NCBI RefSeq assembly: GCF_001417955.2
Contig: NZ_LKTM01000336.1
Location: 1 to 46,119, forward strand
Origin: Mycobacterium gordonae
GTDB lineage: Bacteria > Actinomycetota > Actinomycetes > Mycobacteriales > Mycobacteriaceae
Length of the DNA stretch: 46,119 nt
Direction of reading: 5' to 3'
The notes beneath the pieces are model-generated. The model ran no database searches. It was not told the origin of the DNA and saw only the letters and a program-made list of their open reading frames with translations. Positions within the stretch are counted from its first letter, which is position 1. Each line of letters begins with the position of its first letter. Both the position numbers and the translations under genes were made by a program. Of the stretch, positions 8,445 through 15,381 are shown in pieces.

Positions 8445-9535
8445 GAGTGCTGCCCCAGGTCGTGCGCCAGCACCTCGGCCGACGGGATGAGCCGGCGACG
8501 GGTGTCGATCGCGATCACCTGCCAGTCGACGCTGGTGTACTCGTCGAACTTGCGCCGGGCGCGTTCGCGTGCCTTCTCCGGCGCTCCGTGGTGAACCCCT
8601 TGCGGCGCATGAGATATCAGGCCCGGTGGCATCGGGATGCCGTAGAGCGAGCCGCCGTGGAAGAACGCGATCTCGTCGTAGTCGACGTTGCGGTGATACC
8701 AGGGCGTGCGTTCGGTGCCCGGGACGGTCTCGGCCGGTTTGGGCAGGAAGTTCATCACGTAGACGCCGGTCGCCTGCATGAACAGATGGACGGTCGGCGG
8801 CAGGTGCATGCTGTCGGAGGTGATGACGTTGTAGTCGGCGATGTTGAACGTGAACGCGAAGTTGTCGCCGCGCCAGCCTTCGACATCAATCGGATTGTGT
8901 TGGTAGTAAAGGGTAGTCGGGCCGCCCTCATGGATGAGGCGGACTTCGTATTCGTCGCGGCCGTCGTCTTCGATCGGGGCCGGCTCGGGGATGACGGCTT
9001 GCGACGGATCGAACGGGAAGTGCCGTCCGAGCGCTCCGGGCGGCGGCACCCGGAACTCGTCGGTGGCCTCGATCATCAGCAACGTGGTTTCGCTTTGCGG
9101 AATCTGGCGCCAGGTGGTCGCTTTCGGCAGGTACACCCAGTCGCCGGTGCGGTAGCGCAACGGCCCGAACTCGGTCTCCAGCAGGCCGGCACCGTCGTGC
9201 ACGAAGCACAACAGGTCGCCGTCCACGTGGCGGGTGTAGAAGGGCATCTCCTCGTGGCGCCGGCTCAGGAACACCCGGCAGTCGGCGTTGCTGAACATCA
9301 ACAGCGGTCCGCCGTTGGCGTCGGTGGCGTCACTGGGCTTGAGCTGCTCAGCCAGGACGTCGACGGGTCGCAGTGGGCCGACGGCGCGGAAGGCGGTGGG
9401 GTCGTGGCGGCGGTAGATGTTGGCGGTGCGCCCGGTGAAGCCGCCGCGGCCGAGTTCGTCGTCCTTGAGGCCGTCGAGATCGGCGTGAACACGGCGCGGT
9501 GTCCTGCCTTTACGCAAGTGGACAAACGATTCCAT
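8441..9535 (-). CDS. Homogentisate 1,2-dioxygenase-like cupin
   Basis: A 364-residue cupin related to homogentisate dioxygenase, which opens the aromatic ring of homogentisate to maleylacetoacetate using non-haem Fe(II). The metal site is recognisable: WYHRN (His281), an acidic residue six or seven positions later (Asp287/Glu288) and HAPQGVHHG (His316), matching the His-Glu-His pattern of the human enzyme. It is clearly shorter than the usual roughly 430-445 residues, so substrate preference may differ. The ATG at 9533-9535 has a strong GGAGG upstream; codons further upstream would lie over the operator. It is the first gene of the operon. No maleylacetoacetate isomerase or fumarylacetoacetase is seen nearby. 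Confidence 0.8.
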   Translation of the reverse strand: MESFVHLRKGRTPRRVHADLDGLKDDELGRGGFTGRTANIYRRHDPTAFRAVGPLRPVDVLAEQLKPSDATDANGGPLLMFSNADCRVFLSRRHEEMPFYTRHVDGDLLCFVHDGAGLLETEFGPLRYRTGDWVYLPKATTWRQIPQSETTLLMIEATDEFRVPPPGALGRHFPFDPSQAVIPEPAPIEDDGRDEYEVRLIHEGGPTTLYYQHNPIDVEGWRGDNFAFTFNIADYNVITSDSMHLPPTVHLFMQATGVYVMNFLPKPAETVPGTERTPWYHRNVDYDEIAFFHGGSLYGIPMPPGLISHAPQGVHHGAPEKARERARRKFDEYTSVDWQVIAIDTRRRLIPSAEVLAHDLGQHS

Positions 9536-9557
9536 GAAGCGGCCTCCAGATAGCGTG

Positions 9558-9585
9558 CAGAAAGTAAAAGTGACATTACTTTCTG
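9558..9585. promoter_or_regulatory. Likely TetR operator before the dioxygenase operon
   Basis: A perfect 10-bp inverted repeat, CAGAAAGTAA and TTACTTTCTG, separated by 8 bp (AAGTGACA). It lies 22 bp upstream of the dioxygenase-like start codon, in the only gap of the minus-strand run (9536-9625). Size and symmetry fit a TetR-family dimer site, and the operon encodes a TetR at 4569-5180. Assignment of that regulator is inference. Confidence 0.75.
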
Positions 9586-9625
9586 TTTTGCGCGTGGGCA
9601 AGGGGCTGTGCCCGTCACGCCGGAT

Positions 9626-10594
9626 CTAGCGGACCCGCAGAACGACCTTGCCCTTGGCGGTGCGGTTTTCCAGCGACGCCACCGCTGCCGCCGCTTCTTC
9701 GAGCGGGAAGACCTCCGGCTCCGGGGCGCGCAGCTTGCCCGAGGTGAACAGCTCTTCGAGGGCCGCCCACTGCTCTTCGAGCGAGCCGGGGTGGCGGCCC
9801 GCCCAGGCGCCCCACCCCACGCCGACGACGTCAATGTTGTTGAGCAGCAACCGGTTCACTTTCACCGTCGGTATCTCGCCGCCGGTGAAACCGATCACCA
9901 GCAACCGGCCGGCCGGAGCCAGTGAGCGCAGCGAATCGGTGAACCGGTCACCGCCGACGGGATCCACCACGATGTCGACACCGCGGCCACCGGTCAATTC
10001 CTTGACCGCGTCCTTGAATCCGTCGGCCAGCACCACGTCGGTCGCCCCGGCGGCCGTGGCGATCCGGCCCTTCTCCTCGGAGCTGACCACGGCGATCACC
10101 CGCGATGCGCCCAGCGCCGGGGCCAGTCGCAGCGCCGACGTGCCGATTCCGCCGGCCGCCCCGTGCACCAGCACCGTCTCGCCGGGTTGTAAACGACCGC
10201 GGACGGCCAGCGAGAAGTACACGGTCAGGTCGTTGAACAGCACGCCCGCGCCGGCTTCGAAGCTCAGGTTGTCGGGCAGCTTGAACAGCCGGTCGGGCGC
10301 GAGCACCGCGACCTCGGCCATGCCGCCGGTCAGCATGGTCAACCCGAGCACCCGGTCGCCGGCCTGGACGTGGGCGCCCTCTGGCGCCGACCGCACCACC
10401 CCGGCGATCTCGGCGCCGAGGGTGAACGGCGGGTCCGGCCGGTACTGATACAGCCCGCGGGTGAGCAGCGCATCGGGGAAGGCCACCCCGGCGGCGTGCA
10501 CATCGACCACCACACCGTCCCCGGTGGGTTCGTCGATGTCTGTCACCTCGATCGCATCCGGACCATCCAGCCGAGTCACCCGTGCTGCGCGCAT
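9626..10594 (-). CDS. fadB4: FadB4-like NADPH:quinone oxidoreductase (zinc-free MDR)
   Basis: A 322-residue medium-chain reductase of the quinone oxidoreductase branch. It starts MRAARVTRLDGPDAIEV, carries the nucleotide-binding HGAAGGIG (144-151) and the strand-helix IAVVSSEEKG, and lacks the cysteine-rich structural zinc loop. It matches my recollection of M. tuberculosis FadB4 (Rv3141) closely along its length, despite that locus's misleading fatty-oxidation name. I chose the ATG at 10592-10594 over the GTG nine bases upstream because the Mtb protein starts at the same MRA. It reduces quinones or enoyl-type compounds with NADPH; the physiological substrate is not known. The stop is a TAG at 9626. 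Confidence 0.88.
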   Translation of the reverse strand: MRAARVTRLDGPDAIEVTDIDEPTGDGVVVDVHAAGVAFPDALLTRGLYQYRPDPPFTLGAEIAGVVRSAPEGAHVQAGDRVLGLTMLTGGMAEVAVLAPDRLFKLPDNLSFEAGAGVLFNDLTVYFSLAVRGRLQPGETVLVHGAAGGIGTSALRLAPALGASRVIAVVSSEEKGRIATAAGATDVVLADGFKDAVKELTGGRGVDIVVDPVGGDRFTDSLRSLAPAGRLLVIGFTGGEIPTVKVNRLLLNNIDVVGVGWGAWAGRHPGSLEEQWAALEELFTSGKLRAPEPEVFPLEEAAAAVASLENRTAKGKVVLRVR

Positions 10595-10615
10595 GCCGAT
10601 CACCCTACTTCCGGC

Positions 10616-11614
10616 TCAGAAGCCACCCGCGACCCGTACGACGGCCCGGCCCGTGAAGGCCCCGGCGCGCACCTGGTCAAGAACTCCGACCACATCCTTG
10701 ACGTCGACCTCGGTGGTGACCGCGTCCAGGTGACGCGGCCGCAGCGAATCGCCCAACCGCGCCCACAGGTCGCGGCGCGGACCGATCGGCAGTTGCACCG
10801 AGTCGATGCCGAGCAGGGCGATACCGCGCAGGATGAACGGCATCACCGTGGTGTGCAATGCCACGCCGCCGGTGAGCCCGCTGGCGGCGACCGCGCCGCG
10901 GTAATCGACAGCGCTGAGCACGTCGGCCAGCGTCGCCCCGCCGACGCAATCCACGCCGGCCGCCCAGCGCGCCTTGGCCAGGGGCCGCGGCTTGGCGTCC
11001 GGATCGGCCGGCAATCGCCCGATAACCTCCGCAGCGCCAAGCCGTTTCAGTAGTTCTTCGGCCTGTGGCTTGCCGGTGGACGCCACCACCTGAAAGCCGG
11101 CAGCGGCCAGCAGGTCCACGCTCACGGTGCCGACGCCACCGGACGCACCGGTGACCACGACAGGCCCGTCTCCGGGCGTGATGCCCCAGTCGGTGAGGGC
11201 CTGCACGCTCATCGCCGCCGTGAAACCCGCGGTCCCGATCGCGGCGCCGTCGCGCGGACTCAGCGCCCCGAGCGCCACCACCTGGTCGGCGGGCAGCCGC
11301 GCGTATTCGGCGTATCCGCCGTGATGGCCGGTGCCGATCTGGTAGCCGTGCGCCACCACGGCATCACCTACGGCGAAGTCCGGCGACTGCGAATCGACCA
11401 CCTCGCCGGTGAGGTCGATGCCGGGCACCAACGGATAACTGCGCACCACGCCACCGCCCGGCGTCAACGCCAGCGCATCTTTGAAGTTGACGCTGGAATA
11501 CAGCACGCGGATCGTCACTTCGCCGGGCGGCAGGTCAGTTTCGGATAGCGTCTGGACTGTCGTGGAAATCTGGTCGCCCTCTTGATGCGCCACCAGCGCG
11601 GGGAATTTCTGCAT
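10616..11614 (-). CDS. AcuI/YhdH-type acrylyl-CoA reductase-like oxidoreductase
   Basis: A 332-residue medium-chain reductase with the family's typical SSVNFKDALALTPGGGVVRSYPLVPGIDLTG region (broken here only to name its elements: SSVNFKDALA at about 40-49, and VPGIDLTG at 63-70). The NADPH site is TGASGGVG (155-162), and the end reads TGRAVVRV. This subfamily includes AcuI, which reduces acryloyl-CoA to propionyl-CoA. Zinc ligands of alcohol dehydrogenases are absent. It ends 21 bp before the fadB4 start on the same strand, so the two may be cotranscribed. It is divergent from the aldo/keto reductase gene with 23 bp between start codons. Confidence 0.85.
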   Translation of the reverse strand: MQKFPALVAHQEGDQISTTVQTLSETDLPPGEVTIRVLYSSVNFKDALALTPGGGVVRSYPLVPGIDLTGEVVDSQSPDFAVGDAVVAHGYQIGTGHHGGYAEYARLPADQVVALGALSPRDGAAIGTAGFTAAMSVQALTDWGITPGDGPVVVTGASGGVGTVSVDLLAAAGFQVVASTGKPQAEELLKRLGAAEVIGRLPADPDAKPRPLAKARWAAGVDCVGGATLADVLSAVDYRGAVAASGLTGGVALHTTVMPFILRGIALLGIDSVQLPIGPRRDLWARLGDSLRPRHLDAVTTEVDVKDVVGVLDQVRAGAFTGRAVVRVAGGF

Positions 11615-11637
11615 AGGACTCGACGCTAGCCTCAGTT

Positions 11638-12492
11638 ATGGATTCCTTTCCACTTGGTCGTTTTTCGGTTGCCCGGGTCGGCTTCGGAGCGATGCAGCTG
11701 CCCGGGCCAGGAGTGTTCGGTCCGCCTCGCGACCGTGACGCGGCAGTGGCCGTGCTGCGGCGGGCCGTCGAACTCGGGGTAGACCACATCGACACCGCCC
11801 AGTTCTACGGGCCGGACGTCGCGAACGAGCTGATCAGGGAGGCGCTGCACCCGTATCCGGAGAACCTGGCCCTGGTGAGCAAGGTCGGCGGACGCCGCGA
11901 CGAGGCGGGCGCCTGGCTGCCGCTGGCCGATCCCGCCGCCCTGCGCGCCGACCTCGAAGCGAACCTGCGGACGCTGGGTGTCGACCACCTGGCGGTGGTG
12001 AATCTGCGGTTGATGGACAGCAATGAGCCGGATGACCTGTTCGACGAACAGCTCTCGGTGATGATCACGGCCCGCGACGAAGGACTGATCGGCGGTATCG
12101 GGCTCAGCGAGATCACGCACCGGCATCTGCTGCACGCCCTGGAGCGCACCGAAATCGCCTGTGTGCAGAATGCTTTCAACCTCGTCGACCGGTCGTCGGC
12201 TCCGGTGCTGGAGGAGTGCACGGCACGCGGCATCGCGTTCGTGCCGTTCTTCCCGCTCGGTTCGGCCTTCTCGCCGTCGAATCCGGTGCTGGGACACGAG
12301 CTGGTGCGCAGCGCAGCCGAGCGGCTGGGTCACACCCCGGCGCAGGTGGCGCTGGCCTGGACCCTCGGTGTGGCGCCCAATGTGTTGCTGATCCCGGGCA
12401 CGTCGTCGGTTGGCCACCTGGAAGAAAACGTTGCCGTCAGGGACATCGAGCTCGACGACGAGCTGCGCGCGCAACTCGACGCGGTGGCCTAG
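11638..12492 (+). CDS. Aldo/keto reductase with Asn in place of the catalytic His
   Basis: A 284-residue TIM-barrel oxidoreductase. Three of the four standard catalytic residues are present: Asp52 and Tyr57 in IDTAQFYG and Lys82 in LVSKVGG. The fourth, normally His, is Asn122 in AVVNLRLM. The NADPH-binding C-terminal part reads LIPGTSSVGHLEEN. The VNLR variant occurs, as I recall, in the YdbC-like subgroup, so the protein is probably active with altered pH behaviour or substrates. The ATG lies only 23 bp from the divergent AcuI-like start, leaving little room for an untranslated leader. It converges on the amidohydrolase gene. Confidence 0.88.
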   Translation: MDSFPLGRFSVARVGFGAMQLPGPGVFGPPRDRDAAVAVLRRAVELGVDHIDTAQFYGPDVANELIREALHPYPENLALVSKVGGRRDEAGAWLPLADPAALRADLEANLRTLGVDHLAVVNLRLMDSNEPDDLFDEQLSVMITARDEGLIGGIGLSEITHRHLLHALERTEIACVQNAFNLVDRSSAPVLEECTARGIAFVPFFPLGSAFSPSNPVLGHELVRSAAERLGHTPAQVALAWTLGVAPNVLLIPGTSSVGHLEENVAVRDIELDDELRAQLDAVA

Positions 12493-12513
12493 CCTGGCGC
12501 CGAGCGTGACGTC

Positions 12514-12543
12514 AGGGCGCGATAATCGTGAAAATCTCGCCCT
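12514..12543. terminator. Hairpin between convergent genes
   Basis: AGGGCGCGAT pairs with ATCTCGCCCT (9 of 10 positions) around a 10-base loop. It sits between the aldo/keto reductase stop (12492) and the amidohydrolase stop (12548), where a bidirectional terminator is expected. There is no clear T tract, which is usual in mycobacteria. Confidence 0.5.
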
Positions 12544-12547
12544 CAGT

Positions 12548-13447
12548 TCACGTTCGACGAAGAAAATCGGTCGCCAGCGACTCGCCGTCGATGCCCGGGA
12601 AGCTTTCCAGGTTGTCGCTGAACATCTTCCCGACGAACGACGGCGCGAAGGGGAAGTCCGAGCCGAAGGTGATGTGACCCGGCTTGGCGAACGCGAGCAG
12701 CGACGGCAGCGCGGCGGGACTCGACGTGAGGGCAGTGTCGAAGTAGAAGCTGGACAGTTCATCGAGCACCTCGAACGGGTCCCGACCGGTTTCGGCGGTG
12801 ATCGCCATGGCCATCCGGTAACTGGCGTATGGCACGAAGCCGCCGCCGTGGCTGAGGATGAATCTGATCTCGGGATAGCGCTGACGGATGCCGTTGCGCA
12901 CCAACAGGAATGCCGCGCGGGTGGTGTCGAGCAGGAAGTCGGTGGCCCACGGCGCGACGCCGGGCACCGTCGGGCCGGGTAGCTCGGCAGGGTGGATGAA
13001 CACCACGGCGCGCCGTTCGTTCAGGGCGGCGAACAACGGGTCCTGGCCGTCTTCGCCCAGGTAAACCCCGTCGTTGTTGGCGAGCAGCACCACCCCGTCG
13101 GCCCGCAGCTCGTCCAGCGCGCGCACCGTCTCGGCCACGGCCGCGTCCAGGTGGGGCAGGGGCACCGTGGCGAACAAGCCGAACTGGGCCGACATCAGTT
13201 CGGCGCCATAGTCATTGACATCTCGGGCCAGGGCCGCCGCCGCTGCCGCGTCGGGAAGGAAGCTGGTACCCGGCGCGGACACCGAGAGGATGGCGGTGTC
13301 GACGCCGAGTTCCCTCATCGTCTGCAGCGATTCCTGCGGGCTCCATTGCGGCAGGTCGCGCCCGCCGGCAGCGTCGATTCCCGCCGTGCGCAACGCCTTC
13401 CGGTAGACCTCGGGAATCATGTGATGATGAGTGTCGATTCGGCCCAT
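12548..13447 (-). CDS. Amidohydrolase-2 family decarboxylase/hydrolase (ACMSD-like)
   Basis: A 299-residue metal-dependent TIM-barrel enzyme. Metal and catalytic residues are visible in order: DTHHH (Asp5, His7, His9), IHPAE (His152), SHGGGF (His200) and GSDFPF (Asp263). These are typical of the ACMSD, gamma-resorcylate decarboxylase and 6-methylsalicylate decarboxylase group, non-oxidative decarboxylases of aromatic or semialdehyde acids, though hydrolases also occur. The ATG at 13445-13447 starts MGRIDTHHH. It is divergent from a TetR gene with a palindrome between them, so regulation by that TetR is likely. The substrate is unknown. Confidence 0.85.
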   Translation of the reverse strand: MGRIDTHHHMIPEVYRKALRTAGIDAAGGRDLPQWSPQESLQTMRELGVDTAILSVSAPGTSFLPDAAAAAALARDVNDYGAELMSAQFGLFATVPLPHLDAAVAETVRALDELRADGVVLLANNDGVYLGEDGQDPLFAALNERRAVVFIHPAELPGPTVPGVAPWATDFLLDTTRAAFLLVRNGIRQRYPEIRFILSHGGGFVPYASYRMAMAITAETGRDPFEVLDELSSFYFDTALTSSPAALPSLLAFAKPGHITFGSDFPFAPSFVGKMFSDNLESFPGIDGESLATDFLRRT

Positions 13448-13469
13448 GTGCGTCCCCCGGATATTTGCC

Positions 13470-13487
13470 CCGTAGTGATCGCTACGG
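13470..13487. promoter_or_regulatory. Palindromic operator between amidohydrolase and TetR
   Basis: CCGTAG-TGATCG-CTACGG, symmetric at 16 of 18 positions, lies in the 76-bp divergent gap. It is 23 bp from the amidohydrolase start and 37 bp from the TetR start, well placed to repress both. The link to the adjacent regulator is inferred from position. Confidence 0.65.
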
Positions 13488-13523
13488 TAATGTAGAGTGA
13501 GTTCCGGAGTCAAGGGGAGTTGC

Positions 13524-14144
13524 ATGGCCGCTGAGAAGACCGAGCGAAAGCGCCGGGCCGACGGCGAACTGTCGCGCACCCGGATCTTGGACGCAGCCAC
13601 CGAGATCGCGGCCGAACGCGGCTATGAGGGCACCAGTATCGGCCTGGTCAGCGCGAAGTGCGGGCTGCCGGCAAGCTCAATCTACTGGCATTTCAAGGAC
13701 AAAGACGACCTGATCGCCGCAGTCATCGAGCGCAGTTTCGGCACCTGGCTGAGCGCGTGGAACCTCGCGGAACCGACCGATACGTCCGATCCGCGGGAGC
13801 TGGTCGCCGGGCTCACCGAACAGACCGCGAAGGCTCTGCTGGAGGCGCCGGACTTCCTGCGACTCGGACTGATGCTCGCCCTCGAGCGCCGCCCGGAAGA
13901 ACCCCGTGCCAAGACGATGTTCATTCAGGTCAGGGCCCGCGCGTTCGACCAACTCAAGAACAACTTTCGGGCGGTCATGCCGAAGTTGACCGAGGCCAAC
14001 GTGCACCAGCTCGCGACCTATGCGATGGCCGGCGCCGACGGCTTATTCATCGCCAAGGAACTCGGCGGTGACGCCGTCGACCTGATCGCGTTGTTCGAGC
14101 TGCACGGGCGGGCCATCTACGACCTCGCCCGCCAGCTCACTTGA
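13524..14144 (+). CDS. TetR-family regulator, divergent from amidohydrolase
   Basis: A 206-residue protein with an N-terminal HTH: LSRTRILDAATEIAAERGYE followed by GLVSAKCGLPASSIYWHFKDKDDL (about residues 16-62 in all), and a ligand-binding remainder. The ATG at 13524 is preceded by AGGGGAG at suitable spacing; the upstream in-frame ATG at 13497 would leave no ribosome site. Its last 8 bases overlap the end of fadE23 on the other strand. It probably controls its own gene and the divergent amidohydrolase through the site at 13470-13487. It may also influence fadE23/24, but nothing in the sequence shows that. Confidence 0.87.
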   Translation: MAAEKTERKRRADGELSRTRILDAATEIAAERGYEGTSIGLVSAKCGLPASSIYWHFKDKDDLIAAVIERSFGTWLSAWNLAEPTDTSDPRELVAGLTEQTAKALLEAPDFLRLGLMLALERRPEEPRAKTMFIQVRARAFDQLKNNFRAVMPKLTEANVHQLATYAMAGADGLFIAKELGGDAVDLIALFELHGRAIYDLARQLT

Positions 14145-15339
14145 GCTCGGCCGACGACAGGCCCAGCAGGCGGCGGGCCACCACCAACTGCTGAATCTGT
14201 TGTGTCCCTTCGAAGATGTCCAGGATCTTGGAGTCGCGGCCCCACTTCTCCAGCAGCATCTGCTCGGAATATCCGGTGGTGCCGGCCAATTCGACGGTCT
14301 TCAGAGTGACGTCACTGGCCATCCGGCCCGCTTTGGCCTTGCTCATGGATGCTTCTTTGGAATTGGGGATGCTGTTGTCGGCCTGCCATGCCGCACGCAA
14401 CGACAACAGGTAGGCGGCCTCCCAGTCCGATTCCATCCGCAGGAATTCCGCCGCGGCCGCGCTCTGGACGTGTGCGGGCCGGTCGTAGTCGATCTCGACC
14501 CCGGCGTCGGTGAGGATCTTGCGGATCTCCTCCAGCGCGGCGCGACCGATCCCGACGGCCATGGCGGCGACGATGGGACGGGTGTTGTCGAAGGTCTCCA
14601 TGACACCCGAGAAGCCTTTGCCGACTTCGATTTCCGGGTTGCCGAGCAGATTCTCCTTCGGGATGCGCGCGTTATCGAACCGGATGGCAGCGGTATCCGA
14701 CCCCTTGATGCCGAGCTTGTGCTCGAGCCGCTCGACGGTGACCCCGGGGTGCTCCCGCGGCACGATGAACGACTTGATCGCCGCGCGGCCCTTCGACTTG
14801 TCCAGCGTGGCCCACACCACGATGTGGGTGGCGCGCGAACCGGCTGTGACGTAGATCTTTTCGCCGTTGATCACATACTCGTCGCCGTCGAGCTTCGCCG
14901 TAGTGGACACCGCGGCCGAGTCCGAGCCGAAGCCGGGTTCGGTGATCGCCATGGCGGCCCACACCTTGCCCAGACGCTCCAGCTGCTCCTCGGTGGCCAC
15001 CGCGGAGATCGCGGCGTTGCCCAGTCCCTGATAGGGGATGGACAGCATCATCGCCACGTCACCCCAGCTGGCCTCCAGGGTCTGCACGAGGGCGGCCATG
15101 TTGGCCCCGTTGTGGTTGTCTTCCTTCTTGTCGCTGCCCCGCAGCTCGCCGGCGCCCGCGAAGCTGAACGACTCCGACGCGCCCTCGAAAAGATTGATCA
15201 GCGTGTCGAGTTCGACCGGGTAGGCGTGTTCCCGAAGGTCGTACTTGCGGGCGATGGGCCGCACCAATTCGGCGACGCCCTGGTGGGTCTTGGTGACTAC
15301 CGCTTGCAGCTTGCCGGGCAGTTCGAGATTGATTGCCAT
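14137..15339 (-). CDS. fadE23: Acyl-CoA dehydrogenase FadE23
   Basis: A 400-residue acyl-CoA dehydrogenase. Motifs include AMAITEPGFGSDSAAVST in the FAD-binding middle domain, YVINGEKIYVTAG, and LDIFEGTQQIQQ near the end, with Glu377 as the expected catalytic base. It follows fadE24 by 42 bp on the same strand, the same pairing as M. tuberculosis Rv3140/Rv3139. Several mycobacterial fadE pairs are known to form alpha2-beta2 complexes, with one subunit keeping the base and the other modified; FadE23/FadE24 is a probable case. The natural acyl-CoA is not established by the sequence. The ATG is at 15337-15339. Confidence 0.9.
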   Translation of the reverse strand: MAINLELPGKLQAVVTKTHQGVAELVRPIARKYDLREHAYPVELDTLINLFEGASESFSFAGAGELRGSDKKEDNHNGANMAALVQTLEASWGDVAMMLSIPYQGLGNAAISAVATEEQLERLGKVWAAMAITEPGFGSDSAAVSTTAKLDGDEYVINGEKIYVTAGSRATHIVVWATLDKSKGRAAIKSFIVPREHPGVTVERLEHKLGIKGSDTAAIRFDNARIPKENLLGNPEIEVGKGFSGVMETFDNTRPIVAAMAVGIGRAALEEIRKILTDAGVEIDYDRPAHVQSAAAAEFLRMESDWEAAYLLSLRAAWQADNSIPNSKEASMSKAKAGRMASDVTLKTVELAGTTGYSEQMLLEKWGRDSKILDIFEGTQQIQQLVVARRLLGLSSAELK

Positions 15340-15381
15340 GATTGATCTTTCGCCTTTGAAATATACGAAGTAGTAAACGAG

